Source: Prorocentrum cordatum (taxonomy: Eukaryota; Sar; Dinophyceae; Prorocentrales; Prorocentraceae). Taken from it: a stretch of 64,000 bases of DNA. Below are positions 41,368-51,690 of this stretch, one piece after another; the stretch's first letter is position 1; each line of letters starts with the position of its first letter. The notes beneath the pieces were generated by a model that worked only from the letters and a program-made list of their open reading frames with translations, did no database searches and was not told the DNA's origin. The stretch lies in assembly GCA_963575745.1 (NCBI GenBank), contig CAUYUJ010014266.1:62001-126000 (forward strand). Reading direction: 5' to 3'. Position numbers and translations under genes: made by a program.

Positions 41368-42942
41368 CTACTCGGAGTCCGAGTGGTCGATCAGCAGCGA
41401 CAGGGCCGCTGCTTCTTCTACCTGGTGGTCACGCAAATACTGTACAAAGGCCGAACTCGTCCAATCACCTGCCCGGAGCAGCGTCGCTAGACTGCCTCCA
41501 GAATCCACTATGTCTCGAGCCATGCCTCTTCTGAGCGCGTGGGTTCCTAACTTGTGTGCGCCCACTATGCCTACATGCTCGGCGTGCTGCCTCATGCGCT
41601 GAAGGAATTGCTGCGCTGACCGCGTGAACACGCGCTGCCGCCCCTGCCGGCGCGCCTCGGCGATGAGCGGCATGAGGTGGTGCAGCGCGCACAATAAGCG
41701 CCCAGATTGCCGACAGCAGCACTCGCGCCGGACGACCGCAGGGCGCCGGTCCGGCTTCCGCCGGGACAGGATGATGCTGAATTCGACGCCCTCCAGGGCG
41801 ATCTGCGAATGCTCCCCGTCGATCTCCAGCGGGATGCACTCCGACGGCATTCGGAACAGACACAGCCGACCGACAGCGTAGAGTGCAGCTTGCTCGGGGT
41901 CTCCCAACGCCTCTGCGCGAGCGACAAGCTTTCGCACCTCCCCGGCTTGCAGCGCCAAGCGTTGTCGCGGCTGGTCTGCTTGTTTCGCCTGGCCCCTGCG
42001 GACCTGCCTCACCGCATCCGTGTCCCAGTCGTTGCTGAACCGCAGGAATCGGTGCGCCCATCGTAGATTTGTCATGTATGCCTTCAGAGTGCCGCACTGA
42101 CGGAACATGGCCGCGTATCGGATGACATCGCCTTCCCTTGCGGGAAAGTGCCGCGCCCGCCCCAGCGCGTCCATGAACGCAGCCCAGCACCGCACCCCGG
42201 CAATATAGGACGGCAGTGATCTGCCGATCGCCGCAAGCATGCTCCTCTGCCCTGCCTCGTCGAGAAGAGAGCCATCTCCACCCGCCGCCGCCAGCACGGC
42301 CACCGCCTGCCGGGGCGGCAGCCTGTCCGACAAAAGCCGGCCGAGGCCAGCCGACGACATGCGTTCATCAAATGTGCGCCATCCCGTCGCTTGTGCTACG
42401 GATGTCTCGCGGTGGAACTCATGCATGGCCTGTGCCACCACCCAGCCCGTGCGTTGTCTCTCTGGGAGGCCCAGGAGTCTCGAAATCCACCAGCCAGAAC
42501 CGGCGTTCATCGGAGGCACACCTGCAGCTGTAATCGCAAAGGTTTCTACTCTGTCACCGGGCGGAGAAATCGCCTGCGCCACGTTCTGCAACAGATTGGG
42601 CCCCAGTGTCGCAACCCCGCGGCTGCCTGCGTGCCCCCAGCTTGGGGCGCCCGCCAGATACCGCCGTGCGTCTGCATGATTCTGCACACCCCCGTGGGTG
42701 ACCTGGGCGCCTGCCAACCCGCTCGGCGCCGCAGACGAAGCCGACGTGAAAGGCGGGACGTGCGCTGTGCTGTTGGCGCGCCCTCGCGGGCCCAACGCCT
42801 CGCGCTCCGCTGGGCAATGTGCGCCTGGCCCTGGCGGGCGCCACTCCCCATGGAGTCTTGCCGCCCAGGCCACTGACGTGAATGGCGGCACTGCACACAT
42901 ACTCGCGAGACTGGTCTCGCGCAAGGGCCCCTGTGAGCCCAA
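41368..42942 (-). CDS. Tyrosine recombinase of the DIRS-like element
   Basis: 524 codons, no internal break. The C-terminal part has the catalytic pattern of tyrosine recombinases: an Arg in LCLFRMPSECIPLEI, a His-x-x-Arg at about residues 468-471 (THALRRG), Trp at about 494 (AGDW) in the position of the second His/Trp, and Tyr at about 502 (FVQYL). The middle (GVRCWAAFMDALGRARHFPA, RWAHRFLRF) fits the SAM-like core-binding domain. The N-terminal 130 residues are Pro/Gly/Ala-rich and unassigned. By family it would insert a circular DNA copy without cutting a staggered target. It is last in the element; its stop is 155 bp from repeat B1. The start at 42942 is the first Met of the frame; the conserved part begins later, so the true start may be downstream. 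Confidence 0.88.
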   Translation of the reverse strand: MGSQGPLRETSLASMCAVPPFTSVAWAARLHGEWRPPGPGAHCPAEREALGPRGRANSTAHVPPFTSASSAAPSGLAGAQVTHGGVQNHADARRYLAGAPSWGHAGSRGVATLGPNLLQNVAQAISPPGDRVETFAITAAGVPPMNAGSGWWISRLLGLPERQRTGWVVAQAMHEFHRETSVAQATGWRTFDERMSSAGLGRLLSDRLPPRQAVAVLAAAGGDGSLLDEAGQRSMLAAIGRSLPSYIAGVRCWAAFMDALGRARHFPAREGDVIRYAAMFRQCGTLKAYMTNLRWAHRFLRFSNDWDTDAVRQVRRGQAKQADQPRQRLALQAGEVRKLVARAEALGDPEQAALYAVGRLCLFRMPSECIPLEIDGEHSQIALEGVEFSIILSRRKPDRRPAVVRRECCCRQSGRLLCALHHLMPLIAEARRQGRQRVFTRSAQQFLQRMRQHAEHVGIVGAHKLGTHALRRGMARDIVDSGGSLATLLRAGDWTSSAFVQYLRDHQVEEAAALSLLIDHSDSE

Positions 42943-43650
42943 CCTGGCTAGAGCCGACGTGGCTACGGGCTACGGTGTGCGTGCGTGTGCGTGCGAGAGA
43001 GGCCGACTGCAACGACGCGAACACCAATTCGAAATCGTTCTCACACCCTGCCTCAACTATAACCAATACGCCAACTTCCACTCAGACGAAGCACGACGTA
43101 AATCGGGCGCCCTCCGGGGCGCCTAATGTGTAAAGCGACGCAATGAACCTTCTTATCGGCCGGGCTCATACCCTTTGCAACGCCCCCGGTCCGAGTCCAA
43201 GTTCATTTTTCCTCGTTCTTTTTTTTTTTTTGGGGGGGGGCTCTTGGGACCCCCACAGGGAAAACTCTGGGAAACGTTGTGGGCCGTCTTGGGCGGCGCC
43301 CTTTGCCATCAAAGGAGTATTTTGGGCGTCCAGGAGCGGCGGTTCGCCGATAGGGGCCCTCCTGGGCCATCCAGGGGGCCACCTGGGGCCCACCAGGCCC
43401 ATTTCAAACCGACCCGGGTGCTTGAACAGCCGCCCCAGCGCCCCAGCGCCCACTCTTGCGGTTGGGGTTCCGGCCCGGGGGCCCCCTGACTCGGCCCCCC
43501 GCTATATGTATACATGGCCGCAAGCGGGGGAAGAACGCGCGGCCCGAAGGAGGCGACGACGACGCGACCGGTGATTATACCTCTTTTCTCACCTCCGCGG
43601 CTTCTGCGCCATGCTGTCAGAATTCATGTAAATACACCCCTCCTGATTAT
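42943..43650. other. Spacer between recombinase and RT genes
   Basis: About 700 bp with a run of T and G at 43219-43240 and GGGCC-rich inverted motifs at 43350-43410. No protein domain seen on either strand. Confidence 0.5.
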
Positions 43651-45423
43651 TTACAACACAAGGCGGTGCGCACCAGTGCGCTGAAGCCACGAATCGAGAC
43701 CTGCGGAAAAATCGGGGAAACTCCAATTGTCCCTTTCCGTCGCTTCCATGCCGCGCAATATATCGAGATCGTCTCTAGAAGGGCCGTCTGCTAAATTGGC
43801 CTTGCTGGGCACGTAGTGAACTTGGTAGTCCATGCCCATGACTGCCGCTTCGAACCACAGCCGGCCCGCAATGGCAGCGAGGCCCCTCTTCGATGAAAAC
43901 CCCCTGACGATGCAGGCGAGGGCGGCCGCGTTGTCGACGAAGTGGACGACCCGGCGTTCACGGAGAGTGTCCGGGCACAGCGAACACACTGCAACCACGG
44001 CAGCGAGCAGCTCGAAGGCGACAATATTGGTCGCCCGCCCCAACAGCTGTCTCCGAATCGACTTCGGCACTCTGCCCCGGAGGAACTCCACGGCCCCCCT
44101 GTCCACGATGGCGACAGCACCGACACGCCCGTTGCCTTCCGCGTCTGAGCACAGCAACACTGCAGGAGACTGGACCTCCGGCAACAGGGGCGCGGACCGG
44201 CAGAGGCCCAGAGAGAGCACCTCCAGGAACCACCGGAGAGCGTGCTGCATCCTCTTCGTGATTGTTGCTGGGCCGCGGGCCTGGCACTGCCGCCATATCA
44301 GAGGCCTTAGCAGTGCGCGCCCCAGGCGGTTGAACATCTTCGAATTCAAAAAGTTCAACTTGCCACAGAGCTTGGAGGCCCCGCCTGGGCTGAGGCGTCC
44401 GGCCTGCAGTATCTCTTGGATCTCGCGACACCACTGTCTGCGCTTGGCCTCCCCCAAGCGCCAGTGCGCCGTCCAGCTCTGCACGGCCACCTCCAAGCCC
44501 AGCAACGGTATCTGTGGGGACACCACTGACTTGCCTGGGCCCAGCTCCCAGCCTAAAATCAAGTACACGACCTCGTTGAAGACCTCTGCTATCCATTGGG
44601 CTTGGCGCCGTCCGTTGGACAAAATGACTCTGGTGGCTGCCCAGAACACGTCATCGACGTAGAAAAAGACAGCCAAGAGGAAGATTGACGTCACGATATG
44701 CTGCAGCGCTCTGGCAGTCCTGAACCACCCGGCCACTGCGCCCAGATTGCCGAAAGTGTGAGAAAACAGCGCTGCGGCCTGGAATCTCTCCACCTCTGGA
44801 TTGAACAGAAGCAACCAGCACATCCATAGAAGTTCCCGGGCTGGAGGAAGCGTCTTGAAGGCCGACCGAAAGTCTGTCTTGACCATGCAGGCATCGAGCT
44901 CGAGCCCGGCCTCGCGCGAAACCTCGGCGAGGTGCTGCAAACTCTCAAGCATGTGGTCATGAGTGTCGCACCGGAAGGTCTGTGGCATCCAAGCGCAATC
45001 GTTGACACGATTCCGTCTGAAATTGTGGATCTCCCGTGCCTTCCGGCCCGCGTCGCCCCGGCTCTCCCAGATGCCGAACGATTCCACCAGCAGCACGGCG
45101 GACAGATCGAGGTCGTGGACCTCTCGCAGTGGCCCCGTCCTCCCAGCGGCCATGTCTGTCTGGACCTTCCGCCATATCTCTTCGGCTAGCTCTCGTTCGT
45201 CGTCAGTGCGGGGGCGGCGAGCCTCGGCGGCCTGCAGAGTTCGCTGGTTTATCTCCGCGCAACTCTCCCGGAGCTCCGGCAGCGGGCAAGGCCCGGGCCA
45301 ACCCGGCCGCCCTCTGCTGCACTTGCCTCCAGGAAGGTCGGCGCCGAGGCCCCCGACCGCGACTACTTCAGTGAGGGGAAACCCATTCATAAGATCCGAT
45401 GTATTCGGTGTCCTCGTGGCCAC
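43651..45423 (-). CDS. Reverse transcriptase-RNase H of the DIRS-like element
   Basis: 590 codons without a break. RT: IWRKVQTDMAAGRTGPL (80-100), KTDFRSAFKTLPP (motif A, Asp184), FGNLGAVAGWFRTAR (motif B region), FFYVDDVFW (YVDD 255-258) and LGWELGPGKSVVSPQIPLLG (290-309). RNase H: LLCSDAEGNGRVGAV (Asp427), AFELLAAVVAV (Glu471), HFVDNAAALA (Asp497) and VPSKANLADGPSR (Asp546), so all four acidic residues are present. RNase H follows the RT directly, as in DIRS and gypsy relatives, and unlike Copia. There is no protease or DDE integrase. The enzyme makes element DNA from RNA. The frame overlaps the end of a small upstream ORF (45760-45368) by 56 bp, so it may be expressed by frameshift. Confidence 0.9.
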   Translation of the reverse strand: MATRTPNTSDLMNGFPLTEVVAVGGLGADLPGGKCSRGRPGWPGPCPLPELRESCAEINQRTLQAAEARRPRTDDERELAEEIWRKVQTDMAAGRTGPLREVHDLDLSAVLLVESFGIWESRGDAGRKAREIHNFRRNRVNDCAWMPQTFRCDTHDHMLESLQHLAEVSREAGLELDACMVKTDFRSAFKTLPPARELLWMCWLLLFNPEVERFQAAALFSHTFGNLGAVAGWFRTARALQHIVTSIFLLAVFFYVDDVFWAATRVILSNGRRQAQWIAEVFNEVVYLILGWELGPGKSVVSPQIPLLGLEVAVQSWTAHWRLGEAKRRQWCREIQEILQAGRLSPGGASKLCGKLNFLNSKMFNRLGRALLRPLIWRQCQARGPATITKRMQHALRWFLEVLSLGLCRSAPLLPEVQSPAVLLCSDAEGNGRVGAVAIVDRGAVEFLRGRVPKSIRRQLLGRATNIVAFELLAAVVAVCSLCPDTLRERRVVHFVDNAAALACIVRGFSSKRGLAAIAGRLWFEAAVMGMDYQVHYVPSKANLADGPSRDDLDILRGMEATERDNWSFPDFSAGLDSWLQRTGAHRLVL

Positions 45424-45760
45424 ACTCCTGGAGCATCTCTGCCATCAAAAATGGGTCCAGCCTGCCCAACACGCACCGCTGGCACTCTGGGAGAGAAGCG
45501 CGCCACGCCGCAAGCCGCGACTTGCCGGCCTCCTTGCGGGCGCGCCACCGCTCGAGCGACGATTGCACGTGCCCGTGCCACGCCAGCGGGTCCTGCACCA
45601 TTCTCTCAAGAATGCCACGCTGCTCTGGCGCCAAGACCGCTGCCTTTGTCTCTGGTTCAGAGGCAGCCTGCATTGCTTTCACTGCATGGCTTACAGGATC
45701 CTCGCACTCCCCCTCTACCTGCAGCTGTTCGGAGACGCGGTCGCCGCGCTCCTCTGTCAA
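45368..45760 (-). CDS. Small ORF between gag and RT, possible RT N-terminal extension
   Basis: 130 codons, charged and Glu/Ala-rich (DPVSHAVKAMQAASEPET, ILERMVQDPLAWHGHV, RWRARKEAGKSRLAAWR). It starts 55 bp after the gag stop and overlaps the RT frame by 56 bp; CGHEDTEYIGSYEW and the RT frame's ATRTPNTSDLMNGF come from the same DNA in different frames. This layout fits either a frameshift that fuses it to the RT or one sequence error or mutation in a longer RT gene. No domain recognised. Confidence 0.5.
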   Translation of the reverse strand: MTEERGDRVSEQLQVEGECEDPVSHAVKAMQAASEPETKAAVLAPEQRGILERMVQDPLAWHGHVQSSLERWRARKEAGKSRLAAWRASLPECQRCVLGRLDPFLMAEMLQECGHEDTEYIGSYEWVSPH

Positions 45761-45814
45761 ACCCCGCGCGGCAGCGCTGCTACCCGCCGCCGGGGCGCCG
45801 CCCTCATGGGCGGC

Positions 45815-47272
45815 TCAGGCGCCGCGCGCCCACGGCGGCGGCGGCTTGCCCTTGCCGCTCTTGCCGCCGCCTTTGGCGTAGCCTTTGCCCCCCTTGGTGG
45901 CCCCGGGCGCTGGGCGCCCGTCGCTGCCCCGCGGCTGCTCCGAGTAGTCGTCGTGGAGCTGGCGCGGGCGCGCCTGCTGCCCAACCCGCGGCTGGCCCTG
46001 TGGCCACGCCGAGGCCTGCGGGTGCTGCTGCGCGGTCTGCTGCGGCCGCTGTTGCGGCGGCGGCTGCTGCTGCCTCAGCGCGCGGTCCTGCTGGTGGTGC
46101 GCCTGCGTCAGGTTCCTGGCCCGCCCCCGCCTGTTCTCGTTCACCTCCACGAGGCAGGATCCTGGCACGCACGTCCCGTCACTGCGACGGCAACGCTCTG
46201 CTGCGTCGGCCCACAAGTCGGCCTCCATGGCCCATGCGGTCCGGCACGTGTCCTCGATGGCGACCTGATTCATGTTCAAGAACATCCTCAGGAGGCCCTG
46301 CATGGACACCGACTCCTGCTCGCTGACGGACTGCGCGGTGAGCTGGGCCAAAGCTATCGACCAGAAGCACGCCACCCACTGAGCATGCGCCATGCTCCTC
46401 GTAATGGGTTTTTCCTTCATCCACTGCGGCGCCCATTTCTCTAAGGGCCCGCGGCAGAGGAAGTAGCGCCTGTTCTCGGGCCTGCCCGCGGCCGCCCTGC
46501 GCGCCGCGCGGATCGTGGCCTTCATGCCTTCGTGCTCCCGCATGTGGCCATGCTCGATCCCGGGGACGCCGTGCCTGGTCAGGCAGGCGACGGCGTCAAA
46601 CTCCCCGTCGCCACGCTCATCCCCGTTCTCGCCCGAAGACGAACTCGCGCTGCGGGGGTTCCTCCGGCGCCTCCTGCGCGCCCGCGCCTGGGCTTGCTGA
46701 CTCGAAGCCGCCTTCTGCAAGGAAGCTGCCAACGTTGCGTCGCGGCTGCTCTGGGAGTGCCCTCGGGCATGGTGCTGGGCGCAGACGACGAGCGTGAGCT
46801 CGCGAGGCGACGTCTCGGGTTTGAGGACGACCAGAAGAACCTCGTGCGGAGCGTTGGCCACCTGCCAGCCTGCCGACAGGCCCTGCCCTTCCAAGAGGCT
46901 CGCCGCACGCGCCACTAAGGCGGGCTCTGCGCCCGGGACTTCCCTCGCAACGGAAGCCCGCGCGGTCTCCACCGCAGGCGAAGCGTAAGCTGGCGCACCA
47001 GCTTCGAGCCCGCGCCCTGCTGCATGGCCGCCAGCCGTCACTGGCACTGGCGGGCCCGGGGGGGCCCTGCTGGCCCTTGCCGGACGGCGGGGGCGCCTGG
47101 ACCTCGACCTGGGGCGACTGCCGCTTCCGGACCTCCTGCTGGCTGGACTCCGCGACGGACTGCGCCGGCGCCGCCGCCCCCGAGACCTGCTTGCGCTGCT
47201 CGGCATGCCGAACGTACGTGTAGGTGCTGGCAAAGCTCGACCTGTTTTCGAGCCACAACCGCTACGGAACAC
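45815..47272 (-). CDS. Gag-like protein of the DIRS-like element
   Basis: 485 codons. The N-terminal 70 residues are Arg/Ser-rich (RSRGRRRRRSPSRSPASRRS). The middle has a region likely to fold (TRHGVPGIEHGHMREHEGMK, WVACFWSIALAQLTAQSVSE, LLRMFLNMNQVAIEDTCRTA), and the C-terminus is Gln-rich (QQQPPPQQRPQQTAQQ) then Gly/Lys-rich (GGKGYAKGGGKSGKGK), a plausible nucleic-acid-binding tail instead of a zinc knuckle. Position as first gene and basic ends suggest Gag; there is no direct motif proof. The start is taken at 47272, the first Met; the Arg/Ser part might be non-coding. Confidence 0.7.
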   Translation of the reverse strand: MFRSGCGSKTGRALPAPTRTFGMPSSASRSRGRRRRRSPSRSPASRRSGSGSRPRSRSRRPRRPARASRAPPGPPVPVTAGGHAAGRGLEAGAPAYASPAVETARASVAREVPGAEPALVARAASLLEGQGLSAGWQVANAPHEVLLVVLKPETSPRELTLVVCAQHHARGHSQSSRDATLAASLQKAASSQQAQARARRRRRRNPRSASSSSGENGDERGDGEFDAVACLTRHGVPGIEHGHMREHEGMKATIRAARRAAAGRPENRRYFLCRGPLEKWAPQWMKEKPITRSMAHAQWVACFWSIALAQLTAQSVSEQESVSMQGLLRMFLNMNQVAIEDTCRTAWAMEADLWADAAERCRRSDGTCVPGSCLVEVNENRRGRARNLTQAHHQQDRALRQQQPPPQQRPQQTAQQHPQASAWPQGQPRVGQQARPRQLHDDYSEQPRGSDGRPAPGATKGGKGYAKGGGKSGKGKPPPPWARGA

Positions 47273-49407
47273 AAGAGTGCACCCCCCTTTGGGCGGCGTC
47301 GCAGCCGTCGCAACACATTCCCCCCGCTGCGTGTCATCTCCGTAAACGACGCCAGGCCAGGAACAGACCCAACCAGTGATTCATGCACAGAATGGAAACT
47401 CCGCGTTCAGGCGCCCGGGCTCAGCAAGGAACCCAACCCCAGACCCCAAGACGGTCCGCAAGGACTCCTCCAGCGCAAACAGAAAACAGGAAAGCGTACA
47501 AGGAGGGGATTTCCGTCGCTTTCCGCACGACGCCTGTTATCTCCACGCGTCATTTTCCAAATACTTCTGGGCTGGGGCCTGCGCCTGCACTAGTCCCTGC
47601 ACCGGGGGACAACACCCCCGAGCCACTTAGACTCCGATCACCTAACACAATGTTCCGTGGAGGCCTGCGTTTGCGAAGACATCACGTGTTCACTGTTTAC
47701 ACCCAGGCCCACGCCCGGCGCAGAGGCCCGCGCGGGCCCTTCTTACTTCCCCCGATCGCATTTTTTGGGGGGACCGCGTTCAACCCGTTTGTGCTGAACA
47801 GCCGTGACCCTTCCCTCAGACCGCCCGCTCTCCTAAGACCGCAGTCTGCAGAAAACAATGTTTGGATTCCAACACCCCCAAACAATGCTTACTCCTGCGC
47901 CTCAGGCGTTCGCTTGAAGAGACCCTGGCGTACATTACGAAATGGCCAACAGCAAAAAAAAAAACGAACAATCTTCGGATCCGGCGGCAACCTGATGCTC
48001 GGGGCGGGAACCGCCTGAGCGGTTGAACGCCCTCGCCTGGGTGACGCTGGTCGCCTGCGCCATGCCTCCAGCCTTATCTACCTACCAGACTTGATATACC
48101 GGAACAGGCCCGTGCCTGCGCCCAAGGGCCCGCGCCCGCAGCAGCTGGGCCCGCGCCCACGAGGAACCTCCGCGGACGAGAACCCGTTCCCCACGCCGCA
48201 CGCCATGAACCCTGGCCCGTTACAGACCCGTTTGTTGCACTGACGGTTACCGCATATCCACACAGCGGGACCCGCCTGAGCGGCCGCACGCCGGCACCTG
48301 GGAGACACGGTCACTGGGCCCGTGCCCAACCGACCAGGAAACCTGAACAGGCCCCAACCTGCGCAAACGGGCCCGCGCCCACGGCGACCAGGCCCGCGCC
48401 TGCACCGCACACCTAAGACGGGGCCCGTGCCCCGCCGCACGCAGTGCGCATGCAACTATACGTTACCACGGCCCCCTGCCGTTGAGGGACCCCGTCGTTT
48501 AGATGCACCCTGCTGAGCCACCAAAATACACGCGTGCCCCGCGGCCACGCCAGCGGGCCCATGCCCCGGAATGGGCCCGCGCCCAAGACAGCGCACCCCA
48601 GCCGGGGCTTGCGACGCCTCTCAGTTTATGTAGGGTTCGCGCCCCAACCTGAGGTCCGCGGACAAGATCCACGCCTTCGCATTCGGAGTACACCTATGTC
48701 TGCGACAAGGGCCCTAGACCTAGCCGCTACGCATGTCTCTCCCGCAGTTTGCTGCACTCAACGACCATGGCCTGCGCCCTGGCCTCTGATGATCGGTTTT
48801 GAGAAGCTGCTGGGGAGGAGGGAGGGAGGGAGGGGTTGGAGGGCTCCTCATCTCCTGGGAATGGGGTCGAGAACTCTGACCGCGCGGTGGCACCATCCTG
48901 CGGTTTGCGCCATCCCGAGCCCTGCACCAGTCAACGGCTGGGCACCAGCCCAACCTGCACACATTCCACCCCTTGGCAGATCTTGGCGTTCTGACCACGC
49001 TGCGCTCGATTACCCGCGGCGTGTAAGCCTCCTATTCCTCCACCTCACTCGTACATGGGGGGAATAAGAGGGTAAGAGAGGAAGGAGAAGGTTTGTTGAG
49101 GTTGGGGGTGGTGCCGCCAAAGCGATCTTAGGCCTGCGCCTGTTGGGCCATGGCCCAAGATCACTGCATAGCCGGGGCCCGTGCCCTCGCCCATGGGTTT
49201 GCGCACTGCGGGTACCCACGGGCCCGCGCCCAGACCAGAGGGCACGTGCCCTGACCAGAGGGCCCGTGCCCTGACCAGAGGGCACGTGCCCTGACCAGAG
49301 GGCCCGTGCCCTGACGGGAGGGCCTGCGCCCTGACCAGAGGGCCCATGCCCTGACCAAAAGGCCTGTGGCCTGACCAGAAGGCCCGTGCCTTCAAGGCCC
49401 TTGCCCT
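47273..49407 (-). other. Leader of the DIRS-like element between A1 and gag
   Basis: About 2.1 kb, GC-rich with many GGGCCCGTGCCC-like words and no convincing coding frame. A tandem array of 20-bp units lies at its start (49233-49392). Confidence 0.6.
49233..49392. repeat. Eight 20-bp units with palindromic core
   Basis: Unit GACCAGAGGGCACGTGCCCT; alternate units carry GGGCACGTGCCC (a perfect palindrome) and GGGCCCGTGCCC. It abuts terminal repeat A1 at 49408 of the recombinase element. Confidence 0.9.
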
Positions 49408-49727
49408 GCCTCACCTGAGGGCCCTTGCCCTGCCTGTGCCTCCAGGCCCTTGCCCACCCGAGGGAGGGGAAGGCCAAGTCGAGGTCCGAGTGTGACCTCC
49501 CGCAACGCCCTTGCCTGGGCCTGGGCCCGTGCCCAATCGCAACATGAATGCAATATGCCAGCAAATGCGCAATGCTAGCCCCCTGCGAATGCACAAGCAA
49601 GACGATGACACCATGCTACAATCCGTCATCCCTGCTCGCTGGACTACCCTTTCTCCCCTGACTGTAAGTTCCTTTACCGTGCTATGTTCTCCCACTCGTA
49701 CAACGCGCGCGCGCGTTATCCGCGGAG
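49408..49727 (-). repeat. Split direct repeat A1 (5' terminus)
   Basis: 320 bp, copy of 40793-41112, ending CCGCGGAG on the plus strand directly against LINE J/K sequence (AAGAAGAATACG). Confidence 0.95.
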
Positions 49728-51473
49728 AAGAAGAATACGTTCGGCGCACATGGACAGCTGAGAAGTAAGATGAATTCCACGATAGTTTACAGGATCGCGC
49801 AAAGACCTCCGCTTGTGGAGGGGACAAATATGATGCAAACGCCAAGGCTCCGGCCATCTGCCCGTGCGAATGATAGATCTAATCAAGATAGCAAGCGGCA
49901 AAGCGAGAGAGGCAGAACAGGCGACAAGAATGCGAACAGGAATCTCGTCAGGCCCTGTAGCGAAATCGCGTTTGAGCTGTGTGAGCACGTTAAAGACTTG
50001 TCTCACCCGGACGGGAAAAAAGTCAGTCTGCTCCACTGGAAGGCGCTGTGTCAGAAAAACAATTCCTCTCCACAGCTGGGATGGTCCAACGATCAGAAGA
50101 CGAATTCGCGAAAAAATCTGCCTTCTCGTCAGCTCTGACGACCCACGCGCCATTGGCACGGCGAAGAGCAGGCGAAGATGACTTGACGGTCTTGCCGAAC
50201 AGCTGGTTTGAAAGCCTCCACCAAGCTTTCGAACCACGCTGCAAAGAGCGAAGCTTCAAACGAATTCTGTTACAATACGAATTAAAAGAATCTAAACGAC
50301 TTCTGCTGCAATCCTGCACTGCAAGCGGAAACTCTGGAGAATCTGCAGCCGCGGCTTTACGAGCGACAGCGTCAAAACATTCCTGCGTCAGCCAAAGATG
50401 GCTCCACTGGACCGGCACAGAGACTTTGCGAACGTGGCGCTCCGCAGCATTCAAAATATTCTCCGTCAGAAACTGCGCTCCAAAATCCGGGCCCCCGTTA
50501 GGGCAACTCCAATCTTTACAATCGAGCTCACGAGAGACGCACTCAAATTCGAAGCATTAAACTGCCAACACATTCTCGTGCATAAGGAGACGGACAAAGG
50601 GGGAGGAGGAGAGACACAGAGACGACCCGATGATCTGCAATTCTCGGTGGAACTGACACTTCGGCAAACTCGTGGTAGGTTCGCGAACGAATTGTTCAAG
50701 ACCATGATAAGCACACAATCGTGCAGCTTCGATTCCCTCTGGAGTCTGTCAATTAGAATGTCAAAGTCAAATGGGGTTGTGGAAATTAAACTCGCCAATT
50801 AAAAATACGCCTATGGCTGAAGATAGGTGCGTTTCCATCTCTGCAAACACACTTTGCATGGAAACTACTTCGGCGTAGAGGGGGGGACGGTAAAAATTAC
50901 CAAACAAAACAGGCCCGCAATCGAAATGAAATACAAACCAACAACACTCGGCAGAAACAAAATTAGCGAGGGGGGAAGCGAGCAAACAATACTGATCAAG
51001 CGCGAAAACGGCAACTCCACCACCGCTGCTGTTCCGATCTCGTCGACAGACGCACGTATATCCGTGCAAACTCGGGACTGAAGCCCGGTCAAACGAGTTT
51101 CGTTAAACCAGAGCAGGAGGCGCCGAAAGGAGAGAGATACGAGCTTCCAGCTCAGACTGGGACGAAAAAGAACCTGAATATTGATATGCCAAATGCTGAA
51201 ATCCGCACTGAATTGAGGAGAGTGAGACCTGGATTCGCCAAGGCCCCCTCCCCGAAGTGAAGACTGTGCAAAAGAAAAAAGCTCCAGTAAACACTCGTGC
51301 AAACTGAACTGGCGCTGAAAACGAGAGCTAAGGCTCGAAAATCCTCTTTCAGAGAACCGGGCAAAGTGTTCAGCAGAACTAAAATGGCTCGAAAATCCTC
51401 CTCCGGAGGACGGCAAATTGAAAGACGGAGCGAGCCGGGGGTGGTTCGAAAATTCAGCTCCGGAGGACAGCAA
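49728..51473 (-). pseudogene. LINE J/K ORF2, endonuclease and pre-RT region
   Basis: Minus strand: HECLLELFSFAQSSLRGGG and IWHINIQVLF (endonuclease N block), then LLWFNETRLTGLQSRVCTDI (catalytic Glu block as NETRL), FHFDCGPVLFGNFYRPP and GEFNFHNPI (D-x-N block with Asp to Glu and Val to Phe). A deletion follows, removing much of the DH region. VPVQWSHLWLTQECFDAVARK and RGSKAWWRLSNQLFGKTVK are the pre-RT blocks; TQLKRDFATGPDEIPVRIL and DPVNYRGIHLTSQLSMCAERILL lead to the junction at 49728, and the RT continues at 40551. Frameshifts near 51100, 50800 and 50080. Confidence 0.75.
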
Positions 51474-51690
51474 GGCGGCTCAAAAATTCTGTTCCCGAAA
51501 CTGGCCGGGCAAGGCGACTCGAAAATTCTGCTCCGGAAAACGGCCGGGCAAGGCGGCTCGAGAAATCTGCTTCCGAAACCGGCCGGGCAAGGCGGCTCGA
51601 AAATTCTGCTCCGAAGGATGGCCGGGAAAGGCGGCTCGAGAAATCTGCTCCCGAAACTCGCCTCGACGATTCGCTTGCAGAACCAAATTT
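51465..51690 (-). repeat. 39-bp peptide-repeat array of LINE J/K (FRAALPGR)
   Basis: Five to six units, plus-strand core CGGCCGGGCAAGGCGGCTCG. Minus-strand reading NFRAALPGRFRKQ, 13 residues per unit, in the same frame as the endonuclease start. Confidence 0.88.

Larger units (their letters stand above)
40552..49727 (-). mobile_element. Tyrosine-recombinase retrotransposon (DIRS order, PAT/Ngaro-like) with split direct repeats
   Basis: A 9,176-bp minus-strand element. In coding direction: repeat A1 (49727-49408), GC-rich leader, gag (47272-45815), RT-RNase H (45423-43651), tyrosine recombinase (42942-41368), then B1 (41213-41113) directly followed by A2 (41112-40793), a 140-bp spacer, and B2 (40652-40552). 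Repeat pairs are 320 bp and 101 bp, equal within each pair. This A1-ORFs-B1A2-B2 plan is that of PAT and Ngaro elements, where repeat layout lets a circular DNA copy be completed and inserted by the recombinase. Removing 40552-49727 restores LINE J/K (GACAAGAAAG A AAGAAGAATACG) with no duplicated base, as expected for recombinase insertion. Coding frames are long and little damaged, so the element may be recent. Confidence 0.92.

Noticed and set aside
43166-43515. Gly/Pro-rich ORFs on both strands in the RT-recombinase spacer
   Set aside because: Open on both strands because of GGCC-rich words; no conserved block.
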